Under the pieces are notes generated by a model, which was not told the origin of the DNA, searched no databases, and worked only from the letters and a program-made list of their open reading frames with translations. Source: Burkholderiaceae bacterium (lineage in GTDB: Bacteria; Pseudomonadota; Gammaproteobacteria; Burkholderiales; Burkholderiaceae_C). Taken from it: a stretch of DNA of 64,000 nt. The DNA is taken from NCBI GenBank assembly GCA_913776825.1, contig CAJYPV010000002.1, forward strand, positions 114,118-178,117, written 5' to 3'. A program made the position numbers and the translations under genes. Numbering within the stretch: position 1 is the first letter of the stretch; each line of letters begins with the position of its first letter. Shown here piece after piece: positions 63,901 through 64,000 of the stretch.

Positions 63901-64000
63901 GGGCAGGTGTTGCGGGTTTCTGTCGCCCGGGAGAGCTTGAACTGGCGTGTCTCCGCCAGTGCCGCGGTGGGGGAGAACCCCAGCGCAACGAGGCTGGAGC
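60981..64000 (-). CDS. fdnG: Formate dehydrogenase alpha subunit, selenocysteine-containing (N-terminus cut)
   Basis: Molybdopterin catalytic subunit of a membrane formate dehydrogenase. The visible part covers about 1006 codons and runs off the right edge inside the Tat signal (SSLVALGFSPTAALA just before the mature start). The 4Fe-4S motif is CPYCSVGC with CPKG further on. At 63465-63467 an in-frame UGA sits between ARV and HGPTVASLAP, exactly where E. coli FdnG has selenocysteine. The segments GRGAMTNHWVDIKNA and GHSNIQGLTDLG are nearly invariant, and the C-terminus IEKA matches. It is one gene and should not be split at the UGA. The client of selA, selB and selC in this window. Confidence 0.97.
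63428..63467 (-). promoter_or_regulatory. Selenocysteine UGA with SECIS hairpin
   Basis: The UGA (63465-63467) is followed on the minus strand by a hairpin. The apical stem is GGCC-AGUCU-GGCC (63438-63450, loop AGUCU) and the lower stem pairs CCGA with UCGG. In E. coli fdnG the loop is the same AGUCU. Spacing to the UGA fits SelB-dependent recoding. Confidence 0.92.

Overview
The window is dense, GC-rich bacterial chromosome with about 60 genes and no insertion sequence, prophage or CRISPR array. The gene set points to a betaproteobacterium of the order Burkholderiales, probably the Roseateles/Rubrivivax/Leptothrix side. Evidence for this is a complete aerobic phenylacetate operon, a selenocysteine formate dehydrogenase locus, nadA and nadB, and a Burkholderiales style of paired AraC regulators and transporters. 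The taxonomic placement is inferred from gene content and base composition only.

Layout. (1) 1-10.9 kb, minus strand: a chain of genes starting with a DHA2-type MFS pump, then HlyD/EmrA adaptor, NodT outer-membrane lipoprotein, patatin-like lipoprotein, a cbb3-like oxidase (CcoN carrying a CcoS-like N-terminus, CcoO, a one-haem cytochrome c), a Sco copper chaperone, a membrane protein and a lipoprotein. Most of the chain has 4-base start/stop overlaps. A TPP enzyme is cut by the left edge. (2) 11-15 kb: an AraC regulator, a small beta-propeller/SRPBCC pair and a TPR plus winged-helix regulator. (3) 15.6-17.9 kb: a c-di-GMP-I riboswitch in front of a secreted S53 peptidase. (4) 18-27.8 kb: alpha/beta hydrolase, Fsr-like MFS with divergent AraC, a 148-bp palindrome before nadA, a ComFB-like protein, nadB, a Tat-exported histidine phosphatase and an SDR with divergent AraC. 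(5) 27.9-31.3 kb: a LexA box heading two small unknown genes and a nuclease-XPD-type helicase fusion. A single-domain response regulator overlaps its 3' end from the other strand. (6) 32-43.7 kb: the paa operon (paaG-I-K-A-B-C-D-E, a TetR regulator, a solute-binding protein, paaZ), with paaY divergent across a perfect palindromic operator. (7) 43.8-50.7 kb: PfkB kinase, moaA-mobA-GNAT, a YceI lipoprotein, Mpo1-like, CBS-domain and nitroreductase genes. (8) 50.7-54.1 kb: a PhnD-PhnC-PhnE transporter whose permease is a head-to-tail duplicated fusion. (9) 54.4-64 kb: tRNA-Sec, selB, selA, fdhE and the membrane formate dehydrogenase fdnI-fdnH-fdnG. fdnG has an in-frame UGA (Sec) followed by a SECIS hairpin and runs off the right edge.

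How the genes work together. The last block is almost a self-contained selenoprotein module: tRNA, synthase, elongation factor, accessory protein and client enzyme. Only selD, and possibly further molybdopterin genes beyond moaA and mobA, would be needed from elsewhere. The paa block converts phenylacetate to phenylacetyl-CoA, epoxidises it and opens the ring, and the operator lies where PaaR could silence both directions. Two separate features (the riboswitch and the ComFB protein) suggest cyclic-dinucleotide control. The SOS-box cassette at 27.9-31.3 kb and the palindrome before nadA are the least explained parts of the window.
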